Origin: Asticcacaulis aquaticus
GTDB lineage: Bacteria; Pseudomonadota; Alphaproteobacteria; Caulobacterales; Caulobacteraceae
NCBI RefSeq assembly: GCF_028550415.1
Contig: NZ_JAQQKX010000004.1
Coordinates: 186,001 to 250,000 of the forward strand
Reading direction: 5' to 3'
DNA: 64,000 nt
Shown in pieces: positions 1 through 11,609 of the stretch (position 1 is its first letter; the number at the start of each line of letters is the position of its first letter). Position numbers and translations under genes: made by a program. The notes under the pieces are model-generated. The model had not been told where the DNA came from. It saw nothing but the letters and a program-made list of their open reading frames with translations, and did not search any database.

Positions 1-792
1 GCCCCGTGGCGCGAATGGGACTTCGCCTCGCGCGAATCCCTGCTGGCCTTTGCCGAACAGCACCAGATCCCCATCGCCAAGGACAAGCGCGGCGACGCGC
101 CGTTCTCGGTCGACGCCAACCTGCTGCACTCGTCTTCCGAAGGCAAGGTGCTGGAAGACCCGGCGGTCGAAGCCCCGGAATTCGTCTATCAGCGCACCAT
201 CGCCCCGGAAGCCGCGCCGGATACCCCGACCGTCTTCACCATCGACTTCGAAAAAGGCGATCCGGTCGCCATCGACGGCGAAGCCCTGTCGCCTGCCGCC
301 CTGCTCACCAAGCTGAACCAGCTCGGCCACGACAACGGCGTCGGTCGTCTGGACCTGGTTGAGAACCGCTTCGTCGGCATGAAGTCGCGCGGCGTCTATG
401 AGACCCCCGGCGGCACGATCCTGCTGGCCGCCCACCGCGGCATCGAGTCGATCACGCTGGACCGTGGGGCCATGCACCTGAAGGACGAGCTGATGCCGAA
501 ATATGCGTCGCTGGTCTATAACGGTTTCTGGTTCTCGCCCGAGCGCGAAATGCTGCAAGCCGCCATCGACTATTCTCAGGCCAAGGTCACCGGCCGCGTC
601 ACAGTGAAGCTCTACAAGGGCAACACGACGATCATCGGCCGCGAAAGCCCCTATTCGCTGTACGATCAGGATCTGGTCACCTTCGAAGAAGGCAAGGTCG
701 CCTACGATCACCGCGACGCGGCGGGCTTCATCAAGCTCAACGCCCTTCGCCTTCGTGTCGCCGCTAAGCGTGACGCACGTGACGCGAAATAG
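1..792 (+). CDS. argG: Argininosuccinate synthase, C-terminal part (5' end outside window)
   Basis: This frame is open from the first base, so the gene begins upstream of the window. The 263 visible residues are the C-terminal two thirds of argininosuccinate synthase, a family of about 400 residues. The enzyme joins citrulline and aspartate with ATP to make argininosuccinate, the penultimate step of arginine synthesis in the cytoplasm. Recognisable stretches include [15 protein letters not shown] near residue 40 of the visible part and [18 protein letters not shown] near residue 110, which belong to the citrulline/aspartate-binding and tetramerisation part of the family. A strong hairpin terminator follows at 836-867. 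Confidence 0.95.
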   Translation, partial: APWREWDFASRESLLAFAEQHQIPIAKDKRGDAPFSVDANLLHSSSEGKVLEDPAVEAPEFVYQRTIAPEAAPDTPTVFTIDFEKGDPVAIDGEALSPAALLTKLNQLGHDNGVGRLDLVENRFVGMKSRGVYETPGGTILLAAHRGIESITLDRGAMHLKDELMPKYASLVYNGFWFSPEREMLQAAIDYSQAKVTGRVTVKLYKGNTTIIGRESPYSLYDQDLVTFEEGKVAYDHRDAAGFIKLNALRLRVAAKRDARDAK

Positions 793-793
793 T

Positions 794-912
794 TATGGGG
801 TTTGGGGCCTGCGGCCCCAAGTCTTATCTTCAGAGAAAAACCCCTTCGGTTTTCCGAAGGGGTTTTTCTTTGAGTAACGGTTTCGTGGGGTCACGGACCC
901 CACACCCCATAA
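794..912. repeat. Two family-2 GGGGTC/GACCCC palindromes flanking a terminator
   Basis: Two short inverted repeats lie on either side of the argG terminator. At 802-820, TTGGGGCC and GGCCCCAA surround a 3-base loop. At 885-903, GTGGGGTC and GACCCCAC surround a 3-base loop. Both are linked to a TTATGGGG or CCCCATAA tail (794-800 and 904-912). The same design recurs near 26958, 30810 and 63595, so this is a dispersed intergenic family rather than two chance hairpins. Confidence 0.7.
836..867. terminator. Bidirectional intrinsic terminator between argG and the toxin gene
   Basis: A perfect 14-bp inverted repeat (AAAAACCCCTTCGG at 836-849 and its complement at 854-867) has a TTTT loop. The A-tract on the left and T-tract on the right make it a working intrinsic terminator in both directions, which suits the convergent argG and toxin genes. 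Confidence 0.9.
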
Positions 913-914
913 CT

Positions 915-1229
915 TTAATCGGAGAGTATCGCCCACCATTCGCGTGAGGCATGAAGGACGCGGACAATCGAAACGCCGTTCGCTTCAGGAATGTAGAACA
1001 CACGCCAGTTTTCAAAGTCTTTGATACGCCAGACGCGCATGTCTTTCAAAATCGCCGCTTCAAGATCAAGTCGACGACCCGAAGCCGGAAATTCAGCCAG
1101 TTCAGCGAATGTCGTCTCCGCGTTTTCCAGAAAACGGTCTGCCGTTGCCATCCCGGCCTCTTCGGCCAGATAGACAAAATGCTCGACAAGGTCGCGACGC
1201 GCACTTTCGCGCTTGCGGACAACCGGCAT
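915..1229 (-). CDS. RelE/ParE-family type II toxin
   Basis: This 104-residue protein has the size and pattern of ParE/RelE toxins: an N-terminal helical pair with ARRDLVEHFVYLAEEAG, then the strand segment RVWRIKDFENWRVFYIP and the C-terminal VSIVRVLHASREWW. ParE relatives poison DNA gyrase and RelE relatives cleave mRNA on the ribosome; the sequence alone does not decide which, though the ParD-type partner favours ParE. Its start codon overlaps the antitoxin stop by one base (TGATG on the minus strand), so the two are translationally coupled with the antitoxin first. It converges on argG across a bidirectional terminator. Confidence 0.88.
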   Translation of the reverse strand: MPVVRKRESARRDLVEHFVYLAEEAGMATADRFLENAETTFAELAEFPASGRRLDLEAAILKDMRVWRIKDFENWRVFYIPEANGVSIVRVLHASREWWAILSD

Positions 1230-1489
1230 CAGGGCTTGCTCTGCTTCAATGCCAGCCGCGCCATCGCCTCTTTCCGAATATCGGCCCAGTCACTGGCTTG
1301 GAACTCTGATTCCGGCGACGCCAAACCCTCCATCAGCAAGGCTTCAAGTCGTGCCTCTGCCTTGCGCTTTTCATCGGCGCGGATCAGTTCACGGACATAT
1401 TCGCTAACGCTGCTGTAACGACCTTCGGCAATCTGACCATCGACGAATTGCTTTAAGGGTTCGGGCAGCGAAATATTCATGCTCTGCAT
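1229..1489 (-). CDS. ParD-family antitoxin
   Basis: This 86-residue protein begins with a ribbon-helix-helix segment (MNISLPEPLKQFVDGQI followed by GRYSSVSEYVRELIR), typical of ParD antitoxins that bind DNA as dimers. The remaining charged helix (DEKRKAEARLEALLMEG) is the usual toxin-wrapping tail. The start at 1489 is supported by AGGAG at 1497-1501, seven bases upstream; a second Met at 1480 is possible. It lies directly upstream of and overlaps the toxin gene. A palindrome just upstream at 1514-1530 is the likely site for autorepression. Confidence 0.88.
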   Translation of the reverse strand: MQSMNISLPEPLKQFVDGQIAEGRYSSVSEYVRELIRADEKRKAEARLEALLMEGLASPESEFQASDWADIRKEAMARLALKQSKP

Positions 1490-1513
1490 CGTTAGGCTCC
1501 TGTAAAACCTATC

Positions 1514-1540
1514 ATGCCATTAAATGGCATAAATTGCCAT
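1514..1540. promoter_or_regulatory. Probable antitoxin operator upstream of the parDE-like pair
   Basis: A 17-bp palindrome, ATGCCATTAAATGGCAT (1514-1530, symmetric around one central base), is followed by another half-site TTGCCAT at 1534-1540. It lies 25 bp upstream of the antitoxin start, where ParD/toxin complexes usually bind to repress their own operon. The operator role is inferred from position and symmetry. Confidence 0.6.
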
Positions 1541-1588
1541 CAATACCCACACATTGAATCTTTGCACCCTGCCCGGCACACCGGAGGC

Positions 1589-2494
1589 ATGGGCACTGCA
1601 TTCAATATACTGATCAACGGTAAGGCCGGGACCGTCCTCAATATGGGCCAGCCCGCCATCGAAGCCGCCATCGAGGCCAGCGGCATGGCCGTTGCCGAAC
1701 TCTGCTTTTCCGAACCCGACGACATGGAAGCCAATCTGGTGCGCTTTGCCAAAAGCGATACGCCCCTGCTGGTTGGCGGCGGCGACGGCACCCTGCGCTC
1801 GTGCGCGGTATCCCTGAGCAAAAAGAGCAAGGCGTTTGGCATCCTGCCGTTCGGCACCATGAACCTGCTGGCCAAGGACCTGTCGATCGATACGCTTCAG
1901 GCGGCCCTGTCCAAATACGCCGAAGGGGCAATTGAGACCGCCATCGACGCCGGTTTTGTCAATGACGAGATGTTCCTGTGCTGCGCCTCGATCGGCACCA
2001 TGCCCGAAGCCTCGGTCTTTCGCGAAGAAAACCGCAGCCGCAATATCCTCGTCCTGATCCCGCAACTGTTCTGGTTTGTTATCGACCATTTCGAGCGGCA
2101 TAAAGGCGACCGTATCGTGCTGCAAATCGGCAAGAAGATGAAAAAGTTCCGCTCGCCCGCCGCCGTCGTCGCCGCCAATCGCTTCGCCGATTCCGACCTG
2201 CTCAGCCAGAACAATTTCAAGCGTGATAACCTTCAGGGCGGCGAGCTGGCCGCCTATATTTCGACCACCCGAACGCGCGGCTCGCATCTGCGCTTCGTCA
2301 CCCGGCTTCTGGTCGGGGACTGGAAAAAAGACCCCGATCTGGTCGAACTGACCGCCAAAGCCCTGACCTTGTGGTCCGGCCATAACAAACAACTGGTCTC
2401 CATCGACGGCGAGGTGCTGGAGCTGAAAACCCCGCTGGAATTCAAACTCAAACCGCGCGGTGTGAAGCTCCTTGTGCCAAAGGACGCGGCATGA
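1589..2494 (+). CDS. Diacylglycerol kinase / LCB5-type lipid kinase family protein
   Basis: About 301 residues with the diacylglycerol-kinase catalytic fold: NILINGKAG near residue 6, the nucleotide-binding GGGDGT at residues 63-68, and FGTMNLLAKDL about 25 residues later. The family phosphorylates lipids such as diacylglycerol or sphingoid bases; the substrate cannot be told from sequence. The frame extends upstream to 1514, but that extension would run through the antitoxin operator and has no family similarity, so the start is placed at the Met before GTAFNILING. The GGAGG one base before it is too close to be ideal. The stop overlaps the next gene by four bases (ATGA), so the two are likely co-expressed. 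Confidence 0.85.
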   Translation: MGTAFNILINGKAGTVLNMGQPAIEAAIEASGMAVAELCFSEPDDMEANLVRFAKSDTPLLVGGGDGTLRSCAVSLSKKSKAFGILPFGTMNLLAKDLSIDTLQAALSKYAEGAIETAIDAGFVNDEMFLCCASIGTMPEASVFREENRSRNILVLIPQLFWFVIDHFERHKGDRIVLQIGKKMKKFRSPAAVVAANRFADSDLLSQNNFKRDNLQGGELAAYISTTRTRGSHLRFVTRLLVGDWKKDPDLVELTAKALTLWSGHNKQLVSIDGEVLELKTPLEFKLKPRGVKLLVPKDAA

Positions 2495-3261
2495 AGATCG
2501 CTCATATCTCGGACCTGCATTTCGGAGCCCACGACCGCCGCGTGACCGAAACCCTCCTGTCGCACCTGATCGAAACCAAACCCGATCTGGTGCTGGCCTC
2601 AGGCGACATCACCCAGCACGCCTTGACGGCCGAATTTGTCGAAGCCCGCGATTTTTTCAATCTTCTGCCCGTGCCGGTGTTCATCATCCCCGGCAATCAC
2701 GACCTGCCCGGCATGGATGTGATGCGTTTCATCGCCCCGTGGCGGCGCTATAAGAAATATCTGCGGGAGGACATGAATCCGGTCCTGCGCAGCGATCTGG
2801 TCGATATCAAGGGCATCAATAGCGCGCGTATGATCCTGCCGGCCACCAACTGGGCCTATGGCTCGATCAGCGCCGCGCAACGCCATGACATTGCCGAGAC
2901 CTTCGCCACCTCGACCGCACCGTGGCGGCTGCTGACTGTGCACCACCCCCTGCTCAATCCGAAGGATTTTCCGCTCGATATCACGGTGTTCAATGCCGAC
3001 AAGCTATTGAAAACCATTGATGAAACGAAGATCGATATCGTGCTGGCCGGACATCAGCACCACGCCTATGTCGAGACGCGCCTGACCGGCGGACATACGA
3101 CCCTGTTCGTCTGTGCATCGACGGCCATGTCCACGCGCATCCGTAAACAGCCTCAGGGGTTCAATATGCTGGATTTCACCGAGACATCCGTGCGGATCGA
3201 GATGTGGCAATTGGGCAAAGAGCGGTTCGAGCTATTCTCCGTGGTCAGCCATACGAAATAG
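2491..3261 (+). CDS. Calcineurin-like metallophosphoesterase
   Basis: A 256-residue two-metal phosphoesterase. All the signature metal ligands are visible: DLH at residues 8-10, GD at 38-39, GNHD at 68-71, then VHHP and GHQHH in the C-terminal half. Such enzymes hydrolyse phosphodiesters or phosphomonoesters, including cyclic nucleotides and lipid headgroups. It overlaps the lipid-kinase gene by four bases, which suggests a joint role in lipid phosphate metabolism, but that is inference. A composite family-1 repeat follows it. Confidence 0.88.
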   Translation: MKIAHISDLHFGAHDRRVTETLLSHLIETKPDLVLASGDITQHALTAEFVEARDFFNLLPVPVFIIPGNHDLPGMDVMRFIAPWRRYKKYLREDMNPVLRSDLVDIKGINSARMILPATNWAYGSISAAQRHDIAETFATSTAPWRLLTVHHPLLNPKDFPLDITVFNADKLLKTIDETKIDIVLAGHQHHAYVETRLTGGHTTLFVCASTAMSTRIRKQPQGFNMLDFTETSVRIEMWQLGKERFELFSVVSHTK

Positions 3262-3262
3262 A

Positions 3263-3424
3263 CTCCCCTCTCCATGAGGGAGAGGGTGGTGCGTTAGCAC
3301 CGGGTGAGGGGGAACTCTTTCAACCCGCTCTGCTTAAAACGTATTTTTACTGCACTTGCATCAGGCATTTCCCCCTCACCCTAACGGCACGGGCCGCCCC
3401 GCCTCTCCCTCAAGGGAGAGGGGA
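3263..3424. repeat. Family-1 composite intergenic repeat (CCCTCTCC...GGAGAGGG pair)
   Basis: The 206-bp gap between the phosphoesterase and lysE genes is filled by a repeat with two outward hairpins: CCCTCTCC/GGGAGAGGG at the left end and CCTCTCCCT/AGGGAGAGG at the right, joined by GGTGAGGGGG and CCCCCTCACC arms. The two ends are inverted copies of each other. The same design recurs at 55471-55590, and related versions occur at 6871, 14551, 20008, 25244, 30849 and 36787. Confidence 0.8.
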
Positions 3425-3468
3425 CTAAGACGGCTCGACAAGTTTCGATTTATACGAAATAAGGCGGC

Positions 3469-4143
3469 ATGTTTGCTTCGCTCCCCGTCGATCCGTCAAA
3501 ATACTCCGCCTTTCTGGCGGCGATGCTGCTCATGGCCATCACGCCGGGACCGGCCAACCTGTTTTGCATTTCGACCGGCCTGAAGCGGTCGGTGCCGCGC
3601 GTCCTGATGGGCGTGTTCGGCATCAACAGCGCCACCCTGATCTGGTTCGTCATGGCCGCGTTCGGGCTGCACATCCTGATCACCACCGTCCCGGTCATTT
3701 TCCATCTGATGACCTTCGGTGGCGCCCTCTATCTGCTGTGGATCGCCTATAAGACCGTCCGCGCCCGCAAATCGCATACCGCGCATGAGCTCGATGTTCC
3801 GACAACGGATCAAATTCCGCAAAGCCTGTGGGCGACGTGGAAAGACGGCTTCATGGTCCAGTTTCTGAATCCCAAGGTGACGCTGTTTTTCACTGCCGTT
3901 CTGCCGCCGTTTCTCGATCTCGGCCGGCCGATGACGACGCAGATGCCGGTTTTCGCCGCCACCGCCATCGGCATGGACGTCATCACCATGACCACCTACG
4001 GCCTGAGCGGACTGGCCCTGACGCAGCTTCTCAGCCGGGGCCGAAACCGCGAATATTTCGAGTTGTTCGTGGGGTGTCTGCTGGGTCTGATTGCACTGCT
4101 GATCCTCGGTCATGGCGTGGCAGATTTGTTGAAATCGGCTTGA
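3469..4143 (+). CDS. LysE/RhtB-family amino-acid exporter
   Basis: A 224-residue membrane protein with about six hydrophobic segments and the family's N-terminal signature AITPGPANLF. LysE/RhtB proteins export amino acids or their derivatives across the inner membrane; the substrate is not predictable here. AAGG a few bases upstream of the ATG supports the start. Downstream lies a 12-bp inverted repeat (4203-4242) that may serve as its terminator. Confidence 0.88.
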   Translation: MFASLPVDPSKYSAFLAAMLLMAITPGPANLFCISTGLKRSVPRVLMGVFGINSATLIWFVMAAFGLHILITTVPVIFHLMTFGGALYLLWIAYKTVRARKSHTAHELDVPTTDQIPQSLWATWKDGFMVQFLNPKVTLFFTAVLPPFLDLGRPMTTQMPVFAATAIGMDVITMTTYGLSGLALTQLLSRGRNREYFELFVGCLLGLIALLILGHGVADLLKSA

Positions 4144-4202
4144 TAATCCTGGTCATGGTAAACCGCTCTTAACCCTTTTGACGGCATAAAACGGGTTCAA
4201 TC

Positions 4203-4242
4203 CAGAACAGGTTCCAATCCATTCGGATCAGAACCTGTTCTG
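4203..4242. repeat. 12-bp perfect inverted repeat downstream of lysE
   Basis: CAGAACAGGTTC (4203-4214) and GAACCTGTTCTG (4231-4242) are perfect complements around a 16-base loop, followed by AGCTTTTGCTTT. It could stop lysE transcription. It sits only 15 bp from the family-4 element that precedes ftsK. Confidence 0.6.
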
Positions 4243-4257
4243 AGCTTTTGCTTTGTC

Positions 4258-4304
4258 GCGCATTTGATTCCGAAAAACCGCTGCACACTTTTCGGAATGC
4301 GCTC
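4258..4304 (+). repeat. Family-4 leader element upstream of ftsK
   Basis: A 47-base imperfect palindrome reads GCGCATT...TTCCGAAAAACCGC...ACACTTTTCGGAATGCGCTC, with nested stems GCGCATT/AATGCGC and CCGAAAA/TTTTCGG. Copies lie at 8397, 18951, 37237, 44034 and 46626. This copy ends 20 bp before the ftsK start, so it would be in the mRNA leader or overlap the promoter. Confidence 0.8.
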
Positions 4305-4324
4305 TCTACAGGCCCGTTTGTCGT

Positions 4325-6817
<2,493 letters not shown>

Positions 6818-6870
6818 GGGCAAGCCCCTAGGACCATTACTTGGAGCAGATCGCACTGCTTTGCTCTCCT

Positions 6871-6935
6871 TATACCTCCCCAGCTTGCTGGGGAGGGGGA
6901 CCGCGCCCGAAGGGCGGGGTGGTGGGGGTTCTTGC
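6871..6935. repeat. Family-1 repeat, short form, between ftsK and ridA
   Basis: CCTCCCCAGC/GCTGGGGAGG hairpin followed by GGGACCGCGCCCGAAGGGCGGGGTGGTGGGGGTT in outline. The same head and GGTGGTGGGGGTTCTT tail occur at 14551-14636, so these are copies of one element. It lies in the intergenic gap between co-directional genes. Confidence 0.75.
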
Positions 6936-6977
6936 TTAACCTAGACACACGTATGATTTTTCAGTCATAATCTTCCC

Positions 6978-7358
6978 ATGACCGAACCCGTTTTCCTCGC
7001 CTATCCGTTTGACGCCGCCTTTTCCGAAGCGGTGCAGATCGGCCATACGATCTATCTGTCCGGCCATATCGGCGATGACGACGACGGCAATCTCGCCGAA
7101 GGGTTCGATGCCGAAGTCCGTCAGATGATGGCCAATGTCTCAGCCTCTCTGGCCCGTTTCGAGCGTGACCTGACGGCGCTGGTCTCGGTCAGGGTCATGC
7201 TCACCGACATGGCCAACCTCGACCGCTTCAACACCCTGTTCGCCACCTATTTCCACGGCGCACCCCTGCCCGTCTGTTCGGTCTTCGCCGTGACACAACT
7301 GGCGCTCGATGCCGCTATCGAAATCGAGTGCGTCGCCTCTACAGCCCCAACCGCTTAG
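6978..7358 (+). CDS. RidA-family (YjgF/YER057c) protein
   Basis: A 126-residue protein with the RidA fold: an N-terminal strand and IGHTIYLSGHIG, a central helix (VRQMMANVSASLARFE), and the C-terminal ALDAAIEIECVA. RidA proteins hydrolyse reactive enamine/imine intermediates made by PLP enzymes, protecting the cytoplasm. The catalytic Arg of classical RidA (usually in an R..V.V segment near residue 105) is not evident here; the region reads PVCSVFAVTQLALDAAIEIE, so this may be a divergent subgroup. It overlaps the convergent holA gene by 20 bp at the 3' ends. Confidence 0.82.
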   Translation: MTEPVFLAYPFDAAFSEAVQIGHTIYLSGHIGDDDDGNLAEGFDAEVRQMMANVSASLARFERDLTALVSVRVMLTDMANLDRFNTLFATYFHGAPLPVCSVFAVTQLALDAAIEIECVASTAPTA

Positions 7359-8391
7359 CCCGCCCGGCGATGCTCATATAGAGCCGCTCGGCGATCAGCA
7401 AATCGGGCATACCCGTCGATTTGCACGCCTTGTCGGTGTCGATCATCTCTTTCGACAGCGGATCGATATGGAAGTCCGACCACGCCCGCGCCTGACGCAG
7501 GAACTCGGCCTCCTGTTTCCAGAACACCCCGGCGGCGCGCGTCGCCTGCTTGGCGTCGATGCCCTTCGCCACCTGCGCCTGAATGAGCCTCAGCTTGATC
7601 AGGTGGGCATTGAGCGCCCGCACCGCATCGACCCCGGTTTCGCCCTCGGCAAAGGCGCGGCGCAAACCGGCCTGAGCCGGACCCATCTTCGCCCCAAAGG
7701 CCTGAAGCGCTGCATCGAACAGAGAGGCTTCGGGCTCAACCCCAAGGAAATCCTGCAATTCCTTGGCATCGAGCGTTTTTTTCGACCCCGGCCCGATAAA
7801 CAGGCACAGACGCTCGATCTCCTGCCGCGCCACACCGCGTTCGCGGGGCAAGCGCGCGGCGAAGATATCCATGGCGTCGGGCGTCAGGGCGACTTCGTTT
7901 TTGGCCAGAGTTTCACGCGCCATGCGCACGACATCGCCGGTCTCATCCTCGTAACAGGCGATCGAGGCCACGGCCTTATCGGCGTCGGCCAGCTTGCGCG
8001 TCGCGGAATCGCCGCCCAGACCACCGGCTTCGATCAGGAAGAAAGCCTCACGGTTGAATTCCCCCGCCGCATGGGCCTTGAGCGCCGCCGCCACCTGTTT
8101 GTCGAGCGCGGCCTTTTCCGAGAAAAACTTCAACCGCACCAGCCGCCGGCCGCCCATCAGGGACTGCGCCGTCAGTTCGTCCTCAAGCCGGGCCGCGTCG
8201 TTATCGATATCCGTATCGGTGAGGATCGAGACGTTGAACGGGTCTTTCACATCCGGCACGATCTGTCGCGCCAGCGCTTCGCCGCGCTCGATCACCTGCC
8301 CGCGATCCTTGCCATAGATTAGGCAGGCGATCACGTCGCGCGGCGGCGATTTGAGAAAGCCCTCGATTTCAGGGCGTTTGACGAGTTTCAT
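7339..8391 (-). CDS. holA: DNA polymerase III delta subunit
   Basis: A 350-residue protein similar throughout to HolA, the clamp-loader wrench that opens the beta sliding clamp during loading. The N-terminal domain has VIACLIYGKDRGQVIERGEALARQIV, a degenerate P-loop region as expected for delta, followed by the second AAA+ domain and the C-terminal collar. It is the last gene of a leuS-lptE-holA series on the minus strand, an arrangement common in alphaproteobacteria. A family-4 element lies between lptE and holA, five bases before the holA start. The 3' end overlaps ridA. Confidence 0.92.
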   Translation of the reverse strand: MKLVKRPEIEGFLKSPPRDVIACLIYGKDRGQVIERGEALARQIVPDVKDPFNVSILTDTDIDNDAARLEDELTAQSLMGGRRLVRLKFFSEKAALDKQVAAALKAHAAGEFNREAFFLIEAGGLGGDSATRKLADADKAVASIACYEDETGDVVRMARETLAKNEVALTPDAMDIFAARLPRERGVARQEIERLCLFIGPGSKKTLDAKELQDFLGVEPEASLFDAALQAFGAKMGPAQAGLRRAFAEGETGVDAVRALNAHLIKLRLIQAQVAKGIDAKQATRAAGVFWKQEAEFLRQARAWSDFHIDPLSKEMIDTDKACKSTGMPDLLIAERLYMSIAGRAKRLGL

Positions 8392-8396
8392 TCCAA

Positions 8397-8439
8397 GCGC
8401 ATCCCAAAAAGTGTGAAGCGGTTTTTGGATCAGATGCGC
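8397..8439 (-). repeat. Family-4 leader element upstream of holA
   Basis: On the minus strand this reads in the same orientation as the ftsK copy: GCGCATCTGATCC, AAAAACCGC, ACACTTTTTGGGATGCGC. It fills nearly the whole gap between the lptE stop and holA start, so it must be transcribed in the operon mRNA. Confidence 0.78.
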
Positions 8440-8444
8440 GCAAA

Positions 8445-8960
8445 CTAATTTGCAGAGGCGGCAGTAGCCTTGCCGTGGAAATAGAGCGTGATGTCGTTAC
8501 GCAGGCGCTCGCTGATGCTGGTGGCGGCGCGCTGCTGACCGTCCTTTTGCGAAATGACGCTGCCATAGGGCGATTTATTGCTCGCGTCATAGGTCGTTGT
8601 ATCGACAAAACTGCCTTCGGTCAGAACCTTCCGCGTCTGTACATCGACCAGCTGATAGGTGACCGAGTTCGAAATTTCCGAACGGGTCGCTGTGTCATTG
8701 ACCCCGACGCCGATATCGTAGCGGTTTTCGACCAGCTTGACGTCCAGACGATAGGGCTTGGTGGCTGCCGCCGCGCTGTCGAAGCCCGAAACGAGGTTCT
8801 GACGCACGAAATAGCCGGTGCGCGACTCGGTCACATTGAAGTCGATCCCGGCCAGCGTCGCCGCCAGCCCCTTCTGCGCATAGACCGGCGTGAAGCCGCA
8901 GCCGCTTAACGACAGGGGCGCGACCAGAAGGCAGGCGGCAAACACGGCTTTGCGGATCAT
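8445..8960 (-). CDS. lptE: LPS assembly lipoprotein LptE
   Basis: A 171-residue lipoprotein. The signal peptide ends in the lipobox LSGC with the lipidated Cys at residue 21, followed by GFTPVYA, a typical LptE beginning. LptE plugs the LptD barrel and helps deliver lipopolysaccharide to the outer leaflet of the outer membrane. It starts six bases after the leuS stop, in the conserved leuS-lptE-holA order, which is the strongest support because LptE sequences diverge quickly. Confidence 0.85.
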   Translation of the reverse strand: MIRKAVFAACLLVAPLSLSGCGFTPVYAQKGLAATLAGIDFNVTESRTGYFVRQNLVSGFDSAAAATKPYRLDVKLVENRYDIGVGVNDTATRSEISNSVTYQLVDVQTRKVLTEGSFVDTTTYDASNKSPYGSVISQKDGQQRAATSISERLRNDITLYFHGKATAASAN

Positions 8961-8966
8961 GAGCGG

Positions 8967-11552
8967 TTACCCTACGACGAAGTTGAGGATGCGGTTCGGG
9001 ACAACGATCACCTTGCGCACGGTGACGCCCTCAAGATGTCGTTTAACGCCCTCGTCCGCAAGCGCCATTTCGCGGATTTCGTCTTCCGTGGCACCCAGTC
9101 GGACCGAAAGTTCGCCGCGTTTCTTGCCATTGACCTGCACCGGCAGGATATAGACGTCGTCGGTGGCCAGCGCCGGGTCGAATTGCGGCCAGGCGGCATC
9201 GGCGATCAGGCCGTCGTGACCCAGTCGCGTCCAGCCTTCTTCGGCCAGGTGCGGCGTGATCGGCGCGATCAGACCGGCGAGGATCGTCAGGGCTTCGCGC
9301 TTGGCCGCCGTGCCCGTTTTCTGCACGTCAGCGGCGCGCAGGATATTGACGAACTCGTACAGCTTGGCGATCGCCGCGTTGAAGCGGAAGCTCTCGAAGC
9401 CTTCGGTGACGGCCTTCGACGCCTTGTGCGCGGCCTTGCGCAACTCCAGCGCCGCGGCCTCTTCGCCCGCAATCTCCTCGTCGGGCAGGCTGTCGAACTC
9501 GGTCCACACGCGCGAGGTAAAGCGCCATGACCCCTCGACCCCGCCGGTCGTCCATTGCACGTCGCGCTCGGGTGGCGAGTCCGACAGGACGAACAGGCGC
9601 GCCGCATCGACGCCGTAGGTGTCGAAAATGTCTTCGGGGGCAACGACGTTCTTCTTCGACTTCGACATCTTTTCGATGTCGCCGATGATCAGCGGCTTGC
9701 CGGTCGAAATCTGGATCGCCGAACGCTTGCCGCCATCGGTGGTGATGTCGACATCCGAGGGATCGACCCACAGCGGCTTGCCGACCTCGTCCACGCCTTC
9801 GGAATAGGTCTCGTGCGTCAACATGCCTTGCGTGAACAGGCCTGCGAACGGCTCTTTTACATCCAGATAGCCGCAGGTGTTCAGGGCGCGGGTAATGAAG
9901 CGTGAATAGAGCAGGTGCAGAATGGCGTGCTCGATGCCGCCGATATATTGATCGACGGGCAGCCAGTAATCGGCATCGGCCTTGCGGATCGCCTCATCGG
10001 CATCCGGCGCGGTGAAGCGCGCGAAGTACCACGACGAATCGACGAAGGTGTCGAGCGTATCGGTTTCGCGACGCGCATCCTTCTGGCAGCACGGACACTT
10101 GACGTGCTTCCACGTCGGGTGACGGTCGAGCGGATTACCCGGGACGTCGAAGGTCACGTCGTCGGGCAGAACCACCGGCAGCTGATCGTCGGGCACGGGC
10201 ACGACACCGCAGTCCTCGCAATGGATGACCGGGATCGGGCAGCCCCAATACCGCTGACGCGACACGCCCCAGTCGCGCAGACGGTAGATGGTCGCGCCTT
10301 CGCCGAGGCCCATGCTTTCGATTTTCGCGATGGCCTGCGCCTTGGCGGTTTCGATATCGAGACCGTTCAGGAAGTCCGAATTGAAGATCGTGCCGGGACC
10401 GGTATAGGCCTCGGTGCCGACGGTGAACGATTCCGGATCGGCATCGGCGGGCAGAACCACCTCGGTCACAGGCAGATCGTATTTACGCGCAAAGTCGAGA
10501 TCGCGCTGATCGTGGGCCGGGCAACCGAAGATGGCCCCGGTGCCGTAACCCATCAGGACGAAATTGGCGATCCACACGTCCAGAGTCTCACCCGCCTTGA
10601 ACGGATGCGCGACGGTGACACCAGTATTGAAGCCCAGCTTCTCACCGGTGTCGATTTCTTCCTGCGTCGTGCCGCCCTTCTTCACCGTGTCGAGGAAGGC
10701 GTCCAGCTCCGGCGAGGCGGGCAGGGCCTTAACCAGCGGGTGATCGGCAGCCACCGCGACAAAGCCTGCCCCGAACAGGGTGTCGGGCCGCGTCGTATAG
10801 ACCTCAAGCCCGTCGAAACCGGCGGGCGCATTGGCCGCGAACGGGAAGCTGAACTTCAGGCCCTTCGAGCGGCCGATCCAGTTGGCCTGCATCAGGCGCA
10901 CCTTGTCCGGCCAGCGGTCGAGCGTCTCCAGACCCTCGATCAACTCGTCGGCATACTGCGTGATCTTGAGGAACCATTGTGTCAGGTTGCGCTTTTCGAC
11001 GACCGCGCCCGAGCGCCAGCCCTTGCCGTCGATGACCTGTTCGTTGGCCAGCACAGTATTGTCGACCGGGTCCCAGTTGACCTGCGACTCCTTGCGATAG
11101 ACCAGATCGTGTTTCAGCAGGTCGAGGAACCACTTCTGCTGCTTGCCGTAATAGGCGGCATCGCAGGTGGCGAATTCACGCGTCCAGTCGATCGACAGAC
11201 CCAGACGCTGAAGCTGCGTCTTCATGTTGGCGATATTGTCGTAGGTCCAGCCCTTGGGGTGGATGCCGCGCTCCATGGCGGCGTTTTCCGCCGGCATACC
11301 GAAGGCGTCCCAGCCCATCGGGTGCAGCACGTTGAAACCGCGCGCGCGCTTGAACCGCGCCACCAGATCGCCCATGGCGTAGTTGCGCACATGGCCCATA
11401 TGTACCCGGCCCGACGGATAGGGAAACATTTCAAGCACATAGTACTTGTCTTTACCCTGCGCCTGTTCAGCCGTCTTCGTCAGGAAGACCTGGGCCTCGT
11501 CCCAGCGGGCACGTTGTTTCGGTTCGGACTCTTTGGGATTGTAGCGTGACAT
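8967..11552 (-). CDS. leuS: Leucyl-tRNA synthetase
   Basis: An 861-residue class I synthetase charging tRNA-Leu. The HIGH motif appears as HMGH at residues 51-54 within [15 protein letters not shown], the CP1 editing domain fills the middle, and the KMSKS loop is at about residue 626 (KMSKSKKN). The start is placed at MSRYNPKE because LeuRS proteins usually begin this way. An in-frame Met 15 codons upstream (11597) would leave only a dozen bases between a terminator hairpin (11610-11645) and the start. First gene of the leuS-lptE-holA group. Confidence 0.95.
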   Translation of the reverse strand: MSRYNPKESEPKQRARWDEAQVFLTKTAEQAQGKDKYYVLEMFPYPSGRVHMGHVRNYAMGDLVARFKRARGFNVLHPMGWDAFGMPAENAAMERGIHPKGWTYDNIANMKTQLQRLGLSIDWTREFATCDAAYYGKQQKWFLDLLKHDLVYRKESQVNWDPVDNTVLANEQVIDGKGWRSGAVVEKRNLTQWFLKITQYADELIEGLETLDRWPDKVRLMQANWIGRSKGLKFSFPFAANAPAGFDGLEVYTTRPDTLFGAGFVAVAADHPLVKALPASPELDAFLDTVKKGGTTQEEIDTGEKLGFNTGVTVAHPFKAGETLDVWIANFVLMGYGTGAIFGCPAHDQRDLDFARKYDLPVTEVVLPADADPESFTVGTEAYTGPGTIFNSDFLNGLDIETAKAQAIAKIESMGLGEGATIYRLRDWGVSRQRYWGCPIPVIHCEDCGVVPVPDDQLPVVLPDDVTFDVPGNPLDRHPTWKHVKCPCCQKDARRETDTLDTFVDSSWYFARFTAPDADEAIRKADADYWLPVDQYIGGIEHAILHLLYSRFITRALNTCGYLDVKEPFAGLFTQGMLTHETYSEGVDEVGKPLWVDPSDVDITTDGGKRSAIQISTGKPLIIGDIEKMSKSKKNVVAPEDIFDTYGVDAARLFVLSDSPPERDVQWTTGGVEGSWRFTSRVWTEFDSLPDEEIAGEEAAALELRKAAHKASKAVTEGFESFRFNAAIAKLYEFVNILRAADVQKTGTAAKREALTILAGLIAPITPHLAEEGWTRLGHDGLIADAAWPQFDPALATDDVYILPVQVNGKKRGELSVRLGATEDEIREMALADEGVKRHLEGVTVRKVIVVPNRILNFVVG

Positions 11553-11609
11553 CGGTAAGCCATGAAGGGCGGCATCTCGCCGCGAACGAATTGGCATTCC
11601 GAATAGACA

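Noticed and set aside
9915-11549. 544-aa plus-strand open frame antisense to leuS
   Set aside because: It is the shadow of the leuS frame, with no ribosome-binding site or recognisable domain.
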